A stretch of 64,000 nucleotides of DNA from Boesenbergia rotunda (Eukaryota > Streptophyta > Magnoliopsida > Zingiberales > Zingiberaceae). The notes below the pieces were generated by a model that was not told where the DNA came from, searched no databases, and worked only from the letters and a program-made list of their open reading frames with translations. The DNA lies in contig JAGFNQ010000712.1 in assembly GCA_024364735.1 (NCBI GenBank), forward strand, positions 48,720 to 112,719. Reading direction: 5' to 3'. Below, piece by piece: positions 11,457 to 22,670 of this stretch; the first letter of the stretch is position 1; each line of letters opens with the position of its first letter. Position numbers and translations under genes: made by a program.

Positions 11457-11468
11457 TAGTATCAGAGC
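11457..11468 (+). promoter_or_regulatory. Primer-binding site of Element 2 (one mismatch)
   Basis: TAGTATCAGAGC directly follows the LTR end, against the usual TGGTATCAGAGC; one G has become A, a C-to-T-type decay change. Confidence 0.8.
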
Positions 11469-12815
11469 CACTTGCGAAAGATCGTACAAAGTTTTTAAAC
11501 TTTTATATGTGATATAGAAGTAGGACAAGATATATTTTGAGTTGCATATAACTGTATGATATAGAAGTAGGGCTCCCGCCCCCCCCCCCCCCCCCCCCAC
11601 TCGGGAAGACAGATCACTGTGGTCATACTGAGCCGAAGCTTCCCGAGGCCACTCGGGAAGACAGACGCTCAGGTCGTCCCGAGAGAGGAAACCCCGAGAG
11701 TGTCTCGGGAAAGGGGAGTCCGAACTATACCGAGCCGTGAGTTTCTGCTCAAGCGGCTAATTTGTTTTTGCACTCATAATAAAATCAATGTCCTAAATCT
11801 ATTGTGTATGATTGATGACATGATGAATGGTTATGGCCTTAACCCTAATGTGATTGGATGTATGTGTGTGTGCGTGCATGTTGTAATTCATAATACGGCC
11901 TGTGTGTCGTGCCTTGTCTATATTCTTCCTAATTGTAAAATTATATTTAGACTCGAATGTAACTCGAGTTTTCCTACATTGTAATGTACAAAAGGAGTAA
12001 TGGAGTGTCCATTGAAGAATGAAGTTACAAGAAGGATGCCAACCACACATGATGACCAAAGGATGCTCTTGGAGAAGATGTTATCCCTAGGTTGACCATC
12101 GATCTTCTCATTGGTTTGAGAAGATCGTAGTATACGGGTCATAACCATGTCACATTTTCTTACTTATATGTTGATATATGCTATGTGTGTGTATGTGGTG
12201 CATGCTTAGATGTTTATCTTAATTAAGTCAACTCAATATGCCTACCAAGGTTCAGTACTCATAAACTACCTCGATCATTTATTGTTGGGTTTGCCAAAGC
12301 AAAGCAACGCATTTTATCTTGGTAGAGTGCGAGAGGACAATTGTGATGTCCCGCTATCGAACTTTGGGTGAGACTTAACTAAGTCACCTTAATTGGATTG
12401 AGAAACTTAGAGTCATATCCCAAAAGTTGGTAAAATTGGGTAAGAGAACAATTATAATAAGTCTTGGGCGATTAGCCAAAGCTAACTCAAGATGATGTGT
12501 AATGTCGTGGATCTTAACCCTTTTTCAAGAGTTGCATAAGATGTAATTGGTAAAATGTTACCTACCTAATTGTACCGAGTCTTGGGTGATTAGCCAAAGC
12601 TAACTCAAGATGAAGTATAATTTGGATCTTATCCCACAAAATGTAGTCGTTATTTGGTTTGGAGCTAGTAGTGTGGGCAAATTGAGTTTGCCTACATCCA
12701 TGACTAGCCCCTACAAAAGCTCTACGATTTAGTGGGAGTATCATTTAATTAAAGGCCTAATTAAATAATCTAGATATGATACTTATTTCTACATATTGTA
12801 TTGTTGTAGATCACC
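11469..12815 (+). other. Element 2 leader with homopolymer and short direct repeat
   Basis: Non-coding leader between primer site and gag. A run of 20 C lies at 11579-11598. A 37 bp direct repeat (12461-12497 and 12579-12615, period 118) contains TTAGCCAAAGCTAACTCAAG. No gene seen. Confidence 0.65.
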
Positions 12816-13329
12816 ATGTCGTCTAACACGTCAAATACTCTCTCTCTGCGATCTGTCCTTGAGAAGGACAAGCTCAACGGAGCTAATTTCCTAGACTGGT
12901 ACAGAAACTTGAGGATAGTCCTCAAACAAGAACGAAAACTGTACATCCTAGAGCAACCTCTTCCAGAGGCACCCATTGCTACCGCCACCCGTGCTGAAAA
13001 GGATGCTTACAAGAAGCATCAGGATGATGCACTTGATGTGTCATGTCTTATGCTTGCCATCATGAACTCTGAGCTTCAGAAGCAACATGAGAACACGAAT
13101 GCATATGATATGGTTGAGCATCTAAAGCAACTATATCAAGGGCAAGCTAGGCACGAGCGGTTTGAGGTGTCTAAGGCCCTATTTGCATGTAAGATGCAAG
13201 AAGGAACTCCTGTAGGAACTCACGTACTCAAGATGATTGGGTATGTGGAGAACCTTGAAAGACTAGAATTCCCATTGGGCCAAGAATTGGCAACAGACCT
13301 TATCCTGCAATCGTTGCCGGAGGGTACAA
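12816..13329 (+). pseudogene. Copia Gag, N-terminal part up to a sequence gap (Element 2)
   Basis: About 171 residues are open from an ATG (context CACCATGTCG) to the N run. The N-terminus has the Copia Gag pattern KLNGANFLDWYRNLRIVL, followed by a helical capsid-like region (UBN2/DUF4219 type) with LKQLYQGQARHERFEV. Gag forms the particle that packages the element's RNA. The zinc knuckle expected further on would fall in or beyond the gap. The sequence after the gap is already the end of the protease region, so the 294 N either under-represent the true distance or span a deletion. Confidence 0.8.
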
Positions 13330-13623
13330 NNNNNNNNNNNNNNNNNNNNNNNNNNNNNNNNNNNNNNNNNNNNNNNNNNNNNNNNNNNNNNNNNNNNNNN
13401 NNNNNNNNNNNNNNNNNNNNNNNNNNNNNNNNNNNNNNNNNNNNNNNNNNNNNNNNNNNNNNNNNNNNNNNNNNNNNNNNNNNNNNNNNNNNNNNNNNNN
13501 NNNNNNNNNNNNNNNNNNNNNNNNNNNNNNNNNNNNNNNNNNNNNNNNNNNNNNNNNNNNNNNNNNNNNNNNNNNNNNNNNNNNNNNNNNNNNNNNNNNN
13601 NNNNNNNNNNNNNNNNNNNNNNN
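13330..13623. other. Assembly gap (294 N)
   Basis: Unresolved bases inside Element 2 gag-pol. A usual Copia element needs roughly 300 residues between the two flanking coding pieces, while this gap allows only 98, so the stated length is doubtful. Confidence 0.99.
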
Positions 13624-14864
13624 GGCTTATCTTAGAACTAGAGGAGTGCTTTTATGTACCTGTATTAACTAAGAACATAGTTTCAGTATCTTATTTGGAC
13701 AAGAAAGACTTTTCATTTATCATAAAGGATAAATGTTGTTCTATAATGCTAAATGACATGTTCTATTGTAATGCACCACTGATGAATGGACTCTATGTTC
13801 TAGATCTAGAAAACCCAATCTATAACATAAATACCAAACGGCTCAAACCAAATGATTTGAACTAAACATATCTCTGGCATTGTCGCTTAGGGCATATAAA
13901 TGAGAGTCGCATATCCCAGCTCTATAAGGATGGATTACTGGACTCATTTGATTTTGAATCATATGAGACATGTGAATCTTGTCTTCTAGACAAGATGACC
14001 AAGACTCCGTTTAGTGGACACAGCGAAAGAGCGACGGACTTGTTAGGACTCATACATACTGATATATGTGGCCCTTTCAATGTCGCAGCTAGAGGAGGCT
14101 ATCAGTACTTCATCACTTTCACTGATGATGTCAGTAGATACGGCTATGTGTATCTCATGAAACACAAGTCAGAATTCTTTGAAAAGTTCAAAGAATTCAA
14201 GAGTGAAGTACAAAACCAACTTGGCAAAAGTATTAAGATGTTTCGATCAGATCGAGGTGGTGAATATCTTAGCCAAGAGTTTTGTGACCATCTAGCAGAG
14301 TGTGGGATCATATACCAACTCACTCCACCTGGAACACCACAGTGGAATGGTGTATCCGAGTGGAGAAATCGTACTCTATTAGATATGGTACGATCAATGA
14401 TGAGTCAGATAGATCTTCGTACTTCCTTCTGGGGATTCACTCTAGAGACGGCTCTTTTTACACTTAACCGAGCTCCATCAAAGGCCGTCATAAAGACGTC
14501 ATATACGATATGGACTGGGAAGAGTCCCACGATGTCTTTTATGGAGATTTGGGATTGTGAGCCTTACGTTCGACGTCAAGTCTCAGATAAACTAGGACAC
14601 AAATCTGATAAGTGTTATTTTGTAGGATATCCCAAGGAAACAAAGGGATATTACTTTTACAATCCCACACTAGGCAAAGTGTTTGTCACTAGAAATGGTG
14701 TTTTTCTAGAAAAAGAGTTTATTTCTAGAAGAATTAGTCGGAGTAAAATCCATCTTGAAGAAGTTCAAGATACAGATAGCACTAAGGCCTTAATGGACAT
14801 TGAACAGGTATCACAAGATGTTGTGGATCATGAGATTGTTGCACAAGAAGTTATGGAACAATAA
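13624..14864 (+). pseudogene. Copia protease end, GAG-pre-integrase and integrase, decayed (Element 2)
   Basis: After the gap the frame reads the tail of the protease/spacer (CFYVPVLTKNIVSVSYLDKK). A TAA at 13863 stops it just before the GAG-pre-integrase motif (LWHCRLGHINESR). The integrase core then runs from 13995 with TDICGPF, FTDDVSRYGYV, FRSDRGGEYLSQ and the region TPPGTPQWNGVSEWRNRTLL. The usual glutamate in NGVxERRNR is present as SEWRNR, so its neighbours have changed. A second stop lies at 14862. Several lesions mean no functional integrase. Confidence 0.82.
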
Positions 14865-16549
14865 ATTGTTCAAGTAGACCAACCTCTTCGCAGATCTGAT
14901 AGGATACGTCGTCAGCCTGAGAGATACTCATTTCTCTTGTCTGACCATGATGACGTTACACTTATTGAGTTGAATGAGCCTACATCCTATCAAGAAGTTG
15001 TAATGAGCCCAGATTCTGAGAAATGGCTAGAAGCCATGAGGTCCGAAATGGAATCCATATACACTAACCAAGTATGGACTTTAGTTGATCCACCTGAGGG
15101 AATTAAACCCATAGGGTGTAAGTGGGTCTTTAGAAGAAAGACTGACATGGATGGACTCATGCATACCTATAAAGGGCGATTGGTAGCTAAAGGTTTCAAG
15201 TAAATTCATGGTATTGACTATGATGAAACCTTTTCACCAGTTGCGATGCTTAAGTCTATTCGGATCATACTTGCTATTGCAGCTTACCATGATTACGAGA
15301 TCTGGCTGATGGATGTCAAAACTGCATTCCTAAATGTGAATCTACTCGAGGATGTGTACATGACACAACCTGAGGGTTTTGTAGATCTAGAGCATGCTGG
15401 AAAGGTATGTAAGTTGCAAAGGTCCATTTATGAGCTAAAGTAAGCTTCTCGAAGTTGGAATTCTCGATTCGATGATGCAATCAAAGCGTTTGGTTTCATC
15501 AAGAATGAAGATGAACCCTGTGTCTACAAGAGGGTTAGTGGGAGCATAGTTATCATCCTAATCTTGTATATAGATGACATACTCCTCATTGGGAATGATA
15601 TCCCTTCACTACAGTCTGTGAAGACGTGGCTAGGGAATTGTTTCTCAATGAAAGACTTAGGTGAAGCAGCCTATATCCTAGGCATCAAGATCTATAGAGA
15701 TAGGTCTAAGAGATTGCTTGGCTTAAGTCAAAGTACATATATTGACAAGGTGCTTAATCGTTTTGCCATGCAGAATTCCAAGAAGGGATTTCTGCCGATG
15801 TCACATGGTGTGAGTCTTTCGAAGACTCAATGTCCCTCTTCTAAGGAGAAGAGAGACCGTATGGATCAGATCCCTTATGCATCCGCTATAGGGTTTATCA
15901 TGTACGTCATGCTTTGTACTCGTCCAGATGTCTTGAATGCTTTGAGCATGACGAGCAGATACCAGTCAGATTCAGGTGAAAGTCACTGGACAACTGTCAA
16001 GAATATTCTTAAGTACTTACAAAGGACGAAAGAATATTTTTTATATTTGGAGGCAATGAGGAGCTAGCTGTAAAAGGTTACAGTGACGCAAGCTTCCAAA
16101 CAGATAGGGATGATTTCATATCGCAGTCAGGGTATGTATATTGCCTGAATGGTGGTGCTATGAGCTGGAAGAGTTCGAAGCAGGACACAGTCCCATATTC
16201 TACAACAGAGGCCGAGTATATTGCCGCATCTGAGGCGGCAAAAGAGGCTGTTTAGATCTGGAAGTTCATTACATAGCTTGGTGTGGTTCCTAGCATAGTA
16301 GACCCGATAGACCTCTATTGTGACAACAATGGGGCTATTGCACAGGCTAAGGAACCTCGCTCTCATCAGCAGACCAAACACATACTACGACGCTTCCATC
16401 TCATTCGAGAGATCGTCGATAGAGGAGATGTGAGGTTATGCAGAGTACACACTGATTCTAACATCGCAGATCCTTTGACCAAGGCTTTGGCACAAAAGAA
16501 GCATGATGGTCACACTAGGTCACTGGGTATTAGATATTACAGTGATTGA
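14865..16549 (+). pseudogene. Copia reverse transcriptase and RNase H, decayed (Element 2)
   Basis: Pieces in order: KWLEAMRSEMESI and KWVFRRK at 15000-15140; a stop at 15201; MDVKTAFLN near 15310; a stop replacing the Q of the LKQA motif at about 15441; the polymerase motif as YIDD at about 15567; then the LGIKIYRD region. Near 16050 a frameshift of one base leads into RNase H (GYSDASFQTDRDD, STTEAEYIA at about 16200, stops near 16252 and 16275) and the end block HTDSNIADPLTKAL. The many stops show an old copy. Confidence 0.85.
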
Positions 16550-16569
16550 CACTAGTGGTAGTGGGAGAT

Positions 16570-17004
16570 TGTTAGTAGGAGCCCTAGAGCCAATTATGAG
16601 ATGATTGACTAGGGACTTTTTGTATCATATTCTATCATTAATAAAGACATATTTGGTTATTATACTTACTTTATTTTTTATGCCAAATAACTAAGTAGAA
16701 TAATGTCCTTGTGTAGTAGGTTCTTATCTACATTATATCGATTGGTTGAATCGATAGTGAGATAATGTAAAGAACACTACACTAAATTATTCCTAGTCAA
16801 GCATTAATATTCAGGGATAATATTAATGCATGGAGACTAACATGTAGGTCAATTCATGACTTGAGCTCACAAGTCATGGATATGTGATATCAAGTTGACA
16901 CATGGGTATACATTAGAGAATGTGTATTGAATTGACCCGCTATGAGAAAGTTTCATAGATTGTCATATGAGTGTCATAAACTTTCACATGTGACTATTAA
17001 TATG
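16570..17004 (+). repeat. Element 2 3' LTR, first part
   Basis: It starts TGTTAGTAGGAGCCC directly after the purine-rich AGTGGTAGTGGGAGAT (16554-16569). It is cut at 17004 by Element 4; the last five bases ATATG are the left target duplication (right copy GTATG at 27662-27666). The uninterrupted form is seen in the 5' LTR at about 10165-10185. Confidence 0.9.
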
Positions 17005-18260
17005 TGTTGGTGCAGAAAGCACCCAAGTCAAACCTGTGTTTTGATAATGGCAACAGGGTTCAAAAGTTAAGGTATAATGTTTATCTAACATGTTACTCAA
17101 GTGTACAGGCAAAGCCCTAGCGAAGGACTGCTAGGCACCTGGCGAAGGAATGCCAGGATACAAAGCCCTAGCGAAGGACTGCTAGGCACCTGGCGAAGGA
17201 ATGCTAGGATACAAAGACCTAGCGAAGGACAGCTAGGCACCAGGCGAAGGATAGCTTGGTACTGAAGACCTGGCAAAGGATAGCTAGACACTTGGCCAAG
17301 GACTGCCGGGCAAAAGTCCAACCGGAGGAGCCGGTTGGCATCAAGTACATTCTCCCGAGAGGAGTAGGTGAGGACGCGTTCCCCGTCGAGGGAACAGTAG
17401 GCGTCGGTTCGACCTAGGGCTCCATTTTGGAGACCCAAAGTCAGAACCAAGACAGCTAAGGCTGTATAAAACTAACATATTATTGTTTTATGTTGTTTTG
17501 GACTAACCGTGGATGCAGGACCGAAGGAACGAGTGTCTGCAGCTCAGAGAGCCTCAAAGGAGTGAGGCAGCAGCAGAATAGGGCGCCCCCGAGTGTCTCG
17601 GGCGCCCCCATGCTCCCGGGCGCCCCAAGCATCCCGGGTGCCCCTAGCTCATGTGAACGAAGCAAGCCAGCGAGAAGCCAACAGGATAAGAGCCTGACCT
17701 GGTCAACCCGGGCGCCCCCAGCGTCCCGGGCGCCCCAGTCAAGATCTGATCCCGAGTTTGAAGGGATCAGAGCTGACCGAGAAGAACTCGGATCAGCTGA
17801 CACGTGGGGGGCGCCCCCGACGTTCCGGGCGCCCCCAGGGGCTATAAATAGGCCCTCGACCCCAAGGCTTCGAACAACAATTCTTAAAACGCTCCTACGC
17901 TCTTCTGCTTCTGCACTCTGCTCCGGAAACCTCCCAACTCGAGATACAAGCGCCGACAATGTCCCTCAGCCCCGAAAATTCAATCTACACCGGACGTCGG
18001 TAACGAAGAGCTGTTTTTAAGTTTACTATACTACTTTTGTAATATCTCTCTGTAAACTGTTTTGCACACATATAGAATTGCCCATAGTAAACGGTCAACG
18101 ACCGTGGGCCTTGGAGTAGGAGCCGACCGTGACTCCGAACCAAGTAAAAAACTTGGTGTTTGCGTGTGTTTGATTTAAATTTTTGCTGCGTAATTGCTCT
18201 AACTTTAATCCGAACATTTTACAATATTCACCCCCCTCTATCGTGTCTCTCGATCCAACA
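17005..18260 (+). repeat. Element 4 5' LTR (1256 bp)
   Basis: TGTTGGTGCAG...CGATCCAACA, TATAAATA at 17843-17850. It is 65 bp shorter than the 3' LTR. The missing bases correspond to the stretch between GGGCGCCC copies at about 26940-27005, so a short deletion between repeated octamers is likely. Confidence 0.93.
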
Positions 18261-18262
18261 AG

Positions 18263-18274
18263 TGGTATCAGAGC
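18263..18274 (+). promoter_or_regulatory. Primer-binding site of Element 4
   Basis: TGGTATCAGAGC, two bases after the LTR end; matches the initiator tRNA-Met 3' end used by plant Copia elements. Confidence 0.9.
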
Positions 18275-18491
18275 GGGGAAGCTCAAATTTGGTACAACCA
18301 CCAATTTAAGAATTTTTCGGATTTTTTTTGCGAAATTTTTTTTAATATTTTTTTCTTTCGAAATTTTTTTCCCGTTAATCGAGGTTGGTGCAACACCCCT
18401 CGACAAATATTTTTTTCTTTCTTTATCCCGCACTACTAATCCAAGACCAAGTCTTGGGATATTTCTCTCTCTTTTTCTTAGTTTCAGATAA

Positions 18492-20141
18492 ATGGCCATC
18501 CAAGAAAGCTTCAGCACTGCAAGACCACCTCTCTTCAGTGGGGAGGACTTCTCCTACTGGAAGAGCAGAATGGAGGTCCACCTGAAAACTCCGGTGGACA
18601 TGTGGATAATCATCCAGTCCGGACTGGAGATTCCGAAAAATACTGAAGGAGTACCTCAAACCTACACGGAGTGGGACACCGCTCTGAAACGGAAAATTGA
18701 AGCTGATGCAAAGGCGACCCAGACCCTCCAATGCGGCTTAACAAAAGAAGAGCTGAACCGGGTGGGTCCTTTCAATAGTGCCAAGGAGCTGTGGGGGAAA
18801 CTAATCGAGCTGCACGAAGGAACATCAGACACTCGGATCAGCAAGAGAGATCTGCTCCTGAACAAGCTGTATACGATCAAAATGGTCGACAACGAAACAG
18901 CAACTCAACTTCACGCCCGAATTCAAGAATTAATGAATGGACTACACACCATCGGTCACAAGGTAGAAAACCGTGACCTAATAAGGTATGCTTTAAATGC
19001 TTTCCCGAGAAATACCTTATGGGCATCTATGGTAGATGCATACAAGGTTTCAAGGGACCTTTCAAAAATTAAATTAGATGAATTGTTCTCTGAATTAGAA
19101 TTACATGAGCAGACTAACTGCACCCTGGCTGAGAAAGGCATTGCCTTTATTGCAGGTAAATCTGAAAAGAAATCCAAGAAGAAACCTCAACCAACACCTG
19201 AGTCTGAATCAGACTCAGACTCTGAAGACGAAGGAGATCGACCAAAGTTGGTCCGACTGGCAAGAAACTACTACAAGGAATTAAAGAACCAAACCAACAG
19301 AAGGAATGCCAGCCGAAGAAAGGATGAACCAGCTGAACCCGCAAATGAAAAGAGCAAGCCCAACGTGACCTGCTATGAGTGCAAGAAGAAGGGCCACTAC
19401 AAGACCGAATGCCCTAACTTGAAGGAAGCAAAGAAGATAAGAAAGAAGAAAGCACTTCAAGCAACGTGGGACAAGTCCTCCTCCTCCGAAGAAGAAGAGG
19501 TCCCACAATCGAACCTACTCGCACTAACTGCCTCAGAAGAAGTTGAGACCGAGTCAGAGTCAGAACAGGACGACGGCAGACTGACATTTTCAGAGGAAGG
19601 CGAAATCAAGGTAAGTGGTTTTACTAGAAGTCAATTAAATAAATTAATCTCTTATCTTTCTCAAGATTTGGCGAATGCTAAACTCCGAATCGAATCCCTC
19701 CGACAGGAAGTAAAACTCCTGAAAGAGGGAGCTGACTCTAAACCCTTAACTGAGAAGGTTCAAGAAGGAATCTCTACTCAAGTTGAAAAACTTGAGAAAG
19801 AGAACTCCTCCTTGAAAACTCAGGTTAAGGATCTTAGATCAACGTTAGAACGATTTACTTCTGGTTCCAAGAATCTTGACATGATTCTTGGAAAACAGAA
19901 ATCGATTCTAAATCGATCCGGACTAGGCTACAGAACCAAATCTAGACAAAGATTCTACTTTGCTGTACTGAACCAGTCCAGACCTAAAATTCAGGCATGG
20001 GTACCCAAACTATGCCTAAACAAACAAACTGGATCAAATCAATATTGGATCCCCAAGGACAAGATTCACATCTTGCCAGACCATTATCGTGGCTTTAGTC
20101 CAGGGGGAGCCAAATTGAAAACAATATTTATTGTTGGATAA
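18492..20141 (+). CDS. Gag polyprotein of Element 4 (549 aa), intact
   Basis: An open 549-residue frame begins at an ATG (context AAATGGCC) 218 bp after the primer site. Residues 1-210 form a UBN2-type Gag domain (YWKSRMEVH, then ELWGKLIELHEG, then LFSELELHE). A Ser/Asp/Glu-rich stretch lies at 236-248, and a CCHC zinc knuckle CYECKKKGHYKTEC at about 294-307. Another acidic Ser/Glu stretch precedes a coiled coil of roughly residues 385-455. The tail has the SIRE-type WVPK and YWIPKDK blocks. Gag would form cytoplasmic particles and bind RNA. No protease follows, so processing would need a helper element. That the frame stays open while everything downstream is rearranged suggests recent origin or selection on Gag; this is inference. 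Confidence 0.88.
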   Translation: MAIQESFSTARPPLFSGEDFSYWKSRMEVHLKTPVDMWIIIQSGLEIPKNTEGVPQTYTEWDTALKRKIEADAKATQTLQCGLTKEELNRVGPFNSAKELWGKLIELHEGTSDTRISKRDLLLNKLYTIKMVDNETATQLHARIQELMNGLHTIGHKVENRDLIRYALNAFPRNTLWASMVDAYKVSRDLSKIKLDELFSELELHEQTNCTLAEKGIAFIAGKSEKKSKKKPQPTPESESDSDSEDEGDRPKLVRLARNYYKELKNQTNRRNASRRKDEPAEPANEKSKPNVTCYECKKKGHYKTECPNLKEAKKIRKKKALQATWDKSSSSEEEEVPQSNLLALTASEEVETESESEQDDGRLTFSEEGEIKVSGFTRSQLNKLISYLSQDLANAKLRIESLRQEVKLLKEGADSKPLTEKVQEGISTQVEKLEKENSSLKTQVKDLRSTLERFTSGSKNLDMILGKQKSILNRSGLGYRTKSRQRFYFAVLNQSRPKIQAWVPKLCLNKQTGSNQYWIPKDKIHILPDHYRGFSPGGAKLKTIFIVG

Positions 20142-21000
20142 AATTCAATTCTTGCTTGCAATTTGCATGATTGATTGTTTACTTAATTTCTGCAATTTAC
20201 CATGTTTAGATTTAGGAATGGTTAGTTTAAGGACTGAACCAACTTAACTGAAATTTGACAACATAGTATTGGGTGGAGGTGAGATGATAGTACGTTAGGG
20301 AAACCAATTCTAATAAGGTCAAGTATTCTCTACTTGGTCTCTTTAGACTGGTGAAACTAGCCGAAGCTACCGATCCAAGACCCAAACTAGTTAGACCAGA
20401 ATTTTTCAAAGACTAATTTTGAAAATGAAATTTCATTAAAAGGCTTTGTCAAAGAAAGGGTTGATGATCCAATAGGGCTACGGCCAAAGAAGGCCTAGTG
20501 CCTCGCCAAGACCTGGAAGCCAATTTTTGAAATTCAAATTCAAATTATTCTTTGTCAAATTTGAATCTAAGACAAATTTTTAGTTAGTTGTAGATTTAAA
20601 CATTCTTTTCAAAATAAATTCAATTGTTTTCAAAATTAATTAAGTTTTTCAAAATAAATCATGTTTTTCAAAAATTCTTTCATCAAAACCTGTCTCACAA
20701 AACCTATAAGGCTAACGTGATTGAAAACCCTAGATTGGGTGAGACAGTAAAATTAAACTCAATTGTAATTCCTTCAATACCAATATTGTGCTTTAATCCT
20801 GTAGTTCAAAACGTAGTCAAACCATGGTCAACGCAGTCAAACCATGGCCAACGTGATCAAGCCATGGTCAACATAGTCAAACCATGGTCAAAGCAGTCAA
20901 ACCATAGTCAAAGCAGTCAAATCATTTCAAACCATGGTCAAACCAACTAAACCAGGGTCAAACAATGACAAGACATCAAATTTGTCACTTCCTACATACT
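20142..21000 (+). other. Element 4 spacer after gag, with an 18-20 bp repeat array
   Basis: No coding signal. At about 20810-20960 a motif of the type CATGGTCAACGCAGTCAAAC recurs every 18-20 bases, about eight times, with small changes. Confidence 0.6.
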
Positions 21001-21560
21001 CCGGGCGCCCGTGACTCCTCGGGCGCCCCCCCCCATGACTTTATCTTCTCTCAAGGCAAAAAGCTGCCTCTAACCCTTGACCAGGGTGCCCGGAACCACG
21101 CGGGCGCCTCCGTATCAGTCAAAGCTGCAAAATCAACCTGACCGGGGCGCCCGGGCCACTACGGGCGCCCCCAAACAGCCCTAGTCACTGCCAAAGGCAG
21201 AGACCACTATCCCGGGTGCCCGTGAGCTCTCGGGCGCCCGGGAGCTCCCAGGCGCCCCCAATAAACCGCCTATAAAAAGGCACCCGAACTCCCTCTTCTT
21301 CCCACACCAAAAACCATCCTCCTTCCTCACTTCCTTCCTTCCAAGAAGATCAAGTGACACTTGTGCTTCCTCAAATCTCAACCATGCCTCCCCAGTATGA
21401 TTTCTTTTATGCATTTAGAATTATTTTCTTTCTTAATAATTGCATGTTTCTTAACTTAGAAAACGCCGAGCAAACCAAGCGAACCCCGGTGTTGATACAG
21501 TATGGCTTTGATTGTTGTTTTGGTGTTGACACCGATTTTAGTTTAGGTGGATGATTATTG
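21001..21560 (+). other. LTR-like GC-rich promoter block inside Element 4
   Basis: GGGCGCCC octamers cluster at 21001-21260 as in the family's own LTRs. They are followed by CCTATAAAAAGG (TATA near 21271), a pyrimidine-rich stretch and an ATG at 21384 opening a short frame. It looks like the U3/R part of another LTR captured inside the element. No clear LTR start was found. Confidence 0.5.
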
Positions 21561-21589
21561 ATGATGATTAAGTCCTGATCGAGGATCAG

Positions 21590-21990
21590 GCATGGTATGG
21601 GAAATCCTAGCTTGAAGGGCTAGGTGTTGGAAAATCCTAATCTGGGAGGCTAGGTGTTGAAAGTCCTAGCTTGGAGGGCTAGGTGTGTGAAAAGTCCTAA
21701 TTCGGAAGAGGTGGGTGAAAAGTCCTAGCTTGGAGGGCTAGGTGAAAAGTCCTAACTTGGAGGGTTAGGTGCAAATTCCCATCTTGGAGAATTAGGTGAA
21801 AAAGTCCTGGCTTGGAGGGTTAGGTCCTAGCTTGGAGGGCTAGGTTTGGAAAAGTCCTAATTCGGAAGGGTTGGGTGAAAAGTCCTAGCTTGGAGGGCTA
21901 GGTGAAAAGTCCTAACTTGGAGGGTTAGGTGCAAATTCCCAACTTGGAGAGTTAGATGAAAAATCCTTAGCTTGGAGGGCTAGGTTTGAG
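21590..21990. repeat. Hairpin tandem array, AGTCCTAGCTTGGAGGGCTAGGTG type
   Basis: About 13 copies of 24-32 bp; CCTAGC and GCTAGG pair across TTGGAGG. Some units are degenerate (CCTAATTCGGAAG type). It follows the LTR-like block. Confidence 0.88.
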
Positions 21991-22670
21991 TCACTGGATC
22001 GGTCTGGTGACCGATCAGGGAATCTGGCACACTGCTCCTTCATGGATAGGTCTGGTGACCGATCCAGCAATGACTGATCGGTCTGGTGACCAATCAGGGA
22101 GCACACAGTGAGGTTGGGAACCTACTATGTTGCTCCTGATCGATCTGGTGACCGATCAGGGAGTATACGTTTCACCCATTGGCTGGCTCCTGATCGGTCT
22201 GGTGACCAATCAGGGAGCGAGCAGTGAGGTTGAGTTCCCTTGCTGAACTGCTCCTGATCGGTCTGATGACCGATCAGGATCACTGTGCAGATCGTTCTAG
22301 TGAACGATCCAGCTTCGCGGGTTCCTCACTAAGATCGATCAGGACAGTGCCTGATCGGTCTGGTGATGATCTGATCGAACTGATGATCGATCAGGAGACC
22401 CCCTGATCGGTCAGTTGACCGATTAGAAGGCTTAGGCTGAGAAACTCAGAAATCGCCCGATATAAGGGTGGATCGGTCCGGTGAACTATCCACAACCTGG
22501 GATCAGTCTGGTGATCGGTCCAGGAGAATCTCAAAGAAATCATGATTTTTGATTGAGCGTTGGGGATCGATCAGGACAGAGCCTGATCGGTATGGACTCA
22601 GCCTGATCGGTCTGGTGATCGATCAGGAGGCTCTCTGATCGGTCCGGTGACCGATCACTTTAATTCAAAT
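21990..22670. repeat. Hairpin array, GATCGGTCTGGTGACCGATC type
   Basis: About 13 copies of the near-perfect inverted repeat GATCGGTC-TGGT-GACCGATC, separated by 10-60 bases of unrelated sequence. Many copies have paired changes that keep part of the stem (for example GATCGTTC with GAACGATC near 22292), as expected if the stem matters or if copies are converted. Confidence 0.9.

Noticed and set aside
21590..22670. Regularly repeated palindromic units resembling a CRISPR array
   Set aside because: Unit lengths and spacing vary, the repeats are hairpin-type in a plant retrotransposon, and there are no cas genes.
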